The notes under the pieces are model-generated. The model was not told the DNA's origin and did no database searches. It saw only the letters and a program-made list of their open reading frames with translations. A DNA stretch of 6,564 nucleotides from Nitrospinota bacterium (lineage in GTDB: Bacteria > JAUXIQ01), in the NCBI GenBank assembly GCA_030620925.1, contig JAUXIQ010000117.1, positions 1 to 6,564 of the forward strand, written 5' to 3'. This document shows positions 6,488-6,564 of this stretch, one piece after another (position 1 is the first letter of the stretch; each line of letters opens with the position of its first letter). A program made the position numbers and the translations under genes.

Positions 6488-6564
6488 CGTCTTTGCCTCT
6501 CGCACCGACCAGTTCGGCGGCCAGCTTAACGGCATTCAAAAGGCTTGAAGGGTTTGCTTCGCCT
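6480..6564 (-). CDS. 3' end of an unidentified gene upstream of rsmA (partial)
   Basis: The minus frame entering at the right edge reads GEANPSSLLNAVKLAAELVG, then ARGKDVE and a TAA stop at 6482-6480. The residues look like the closing amphipathic helix of a real protein. Its stop overlaps the rsmA TTG start by 8 bases, and the rsmA ribosome site lies inside it, so the two are probably one transcript with coupled translation. Only 27 residues are visible and I do not recognise the family. Confidence 0.5.
   Translation of the reverse strand, partial: GEANPSSLLNAVKLAAELVGARGKDVE

Overview
The window (about 57% G+C by eye) looks like a bacterial chromosome with five complete housekeeping genes, the 3' tail of a sixth, and one repeat-filled gap. 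Several traits suggest a deep-branching bacterium, possibly of the Dehalococcoidia/Chloroflexota type: an archaeal-style bifunctional phosphoglucose/phosphomannose isomerase next to lepA and lepB, a short (194 aa) single-span signal peptidase I, and GTAG-headed palindromic repeats. This placement comes from family memory, not a search, and is tentative.

Layout. Bases 1-490 hold no credible gene. They contain a short dispersed-repeat-like element at the left edge, a possible coding remnant, and two diverged copies of a composite block of REP-like palindromes (about 141-275 and 285-441). An HtrA/DegP-type secreted serine protease with two PDZ domains follows on the minus strand (491-1939). A 200-bp divergent gap (1940-2139) carries promoter-like hexamers, a GTGCGC repeat pair and a clear intrinsic terminator pointing toward the next gene. 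On the plus strand comes a tight cluster: bifunctional phosphoglucose/phosphomannose isomerase (2140-3201), translation factor LepA/EF4 (3201-5000, sharing one base with the stop before it) and signal peptidase I LepB (5014-5598). Converging on it after 49 bp is the 16S rRNA dimethyladenosine transferase RsmA/KsgA (minus, 5648-6487). Its probable TTG start overlaps the end of an unidentified upstream gene that runs off the right edge.

How the genes fit together. LepA (ribosome-associated GTPase) and LepB (removes signal peptides) form the classic lepA-lepB pair, here co-transcribed with a sugar-phosphate isomerase. HtrA deals with misfolded exported proteins and RsmA matures the small ribosomal subunit, so the theme is protein synthesis, export and quality control. 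No defence system, CRISPR array, transposase, tRNA or rRNA is visible.

The feature most worth a second look is the leader of the isomerase-lepA-lepB cluster. A strong terminator lies between the likely promoter and the start codon with no plus-strand gene before it, and its loop region carries a CACCTC motif able to pair with the isomerase Shine-Dalgarno. This suggests an attenuator or RNA switch. The second is the tandem composite REP array behind htrA.
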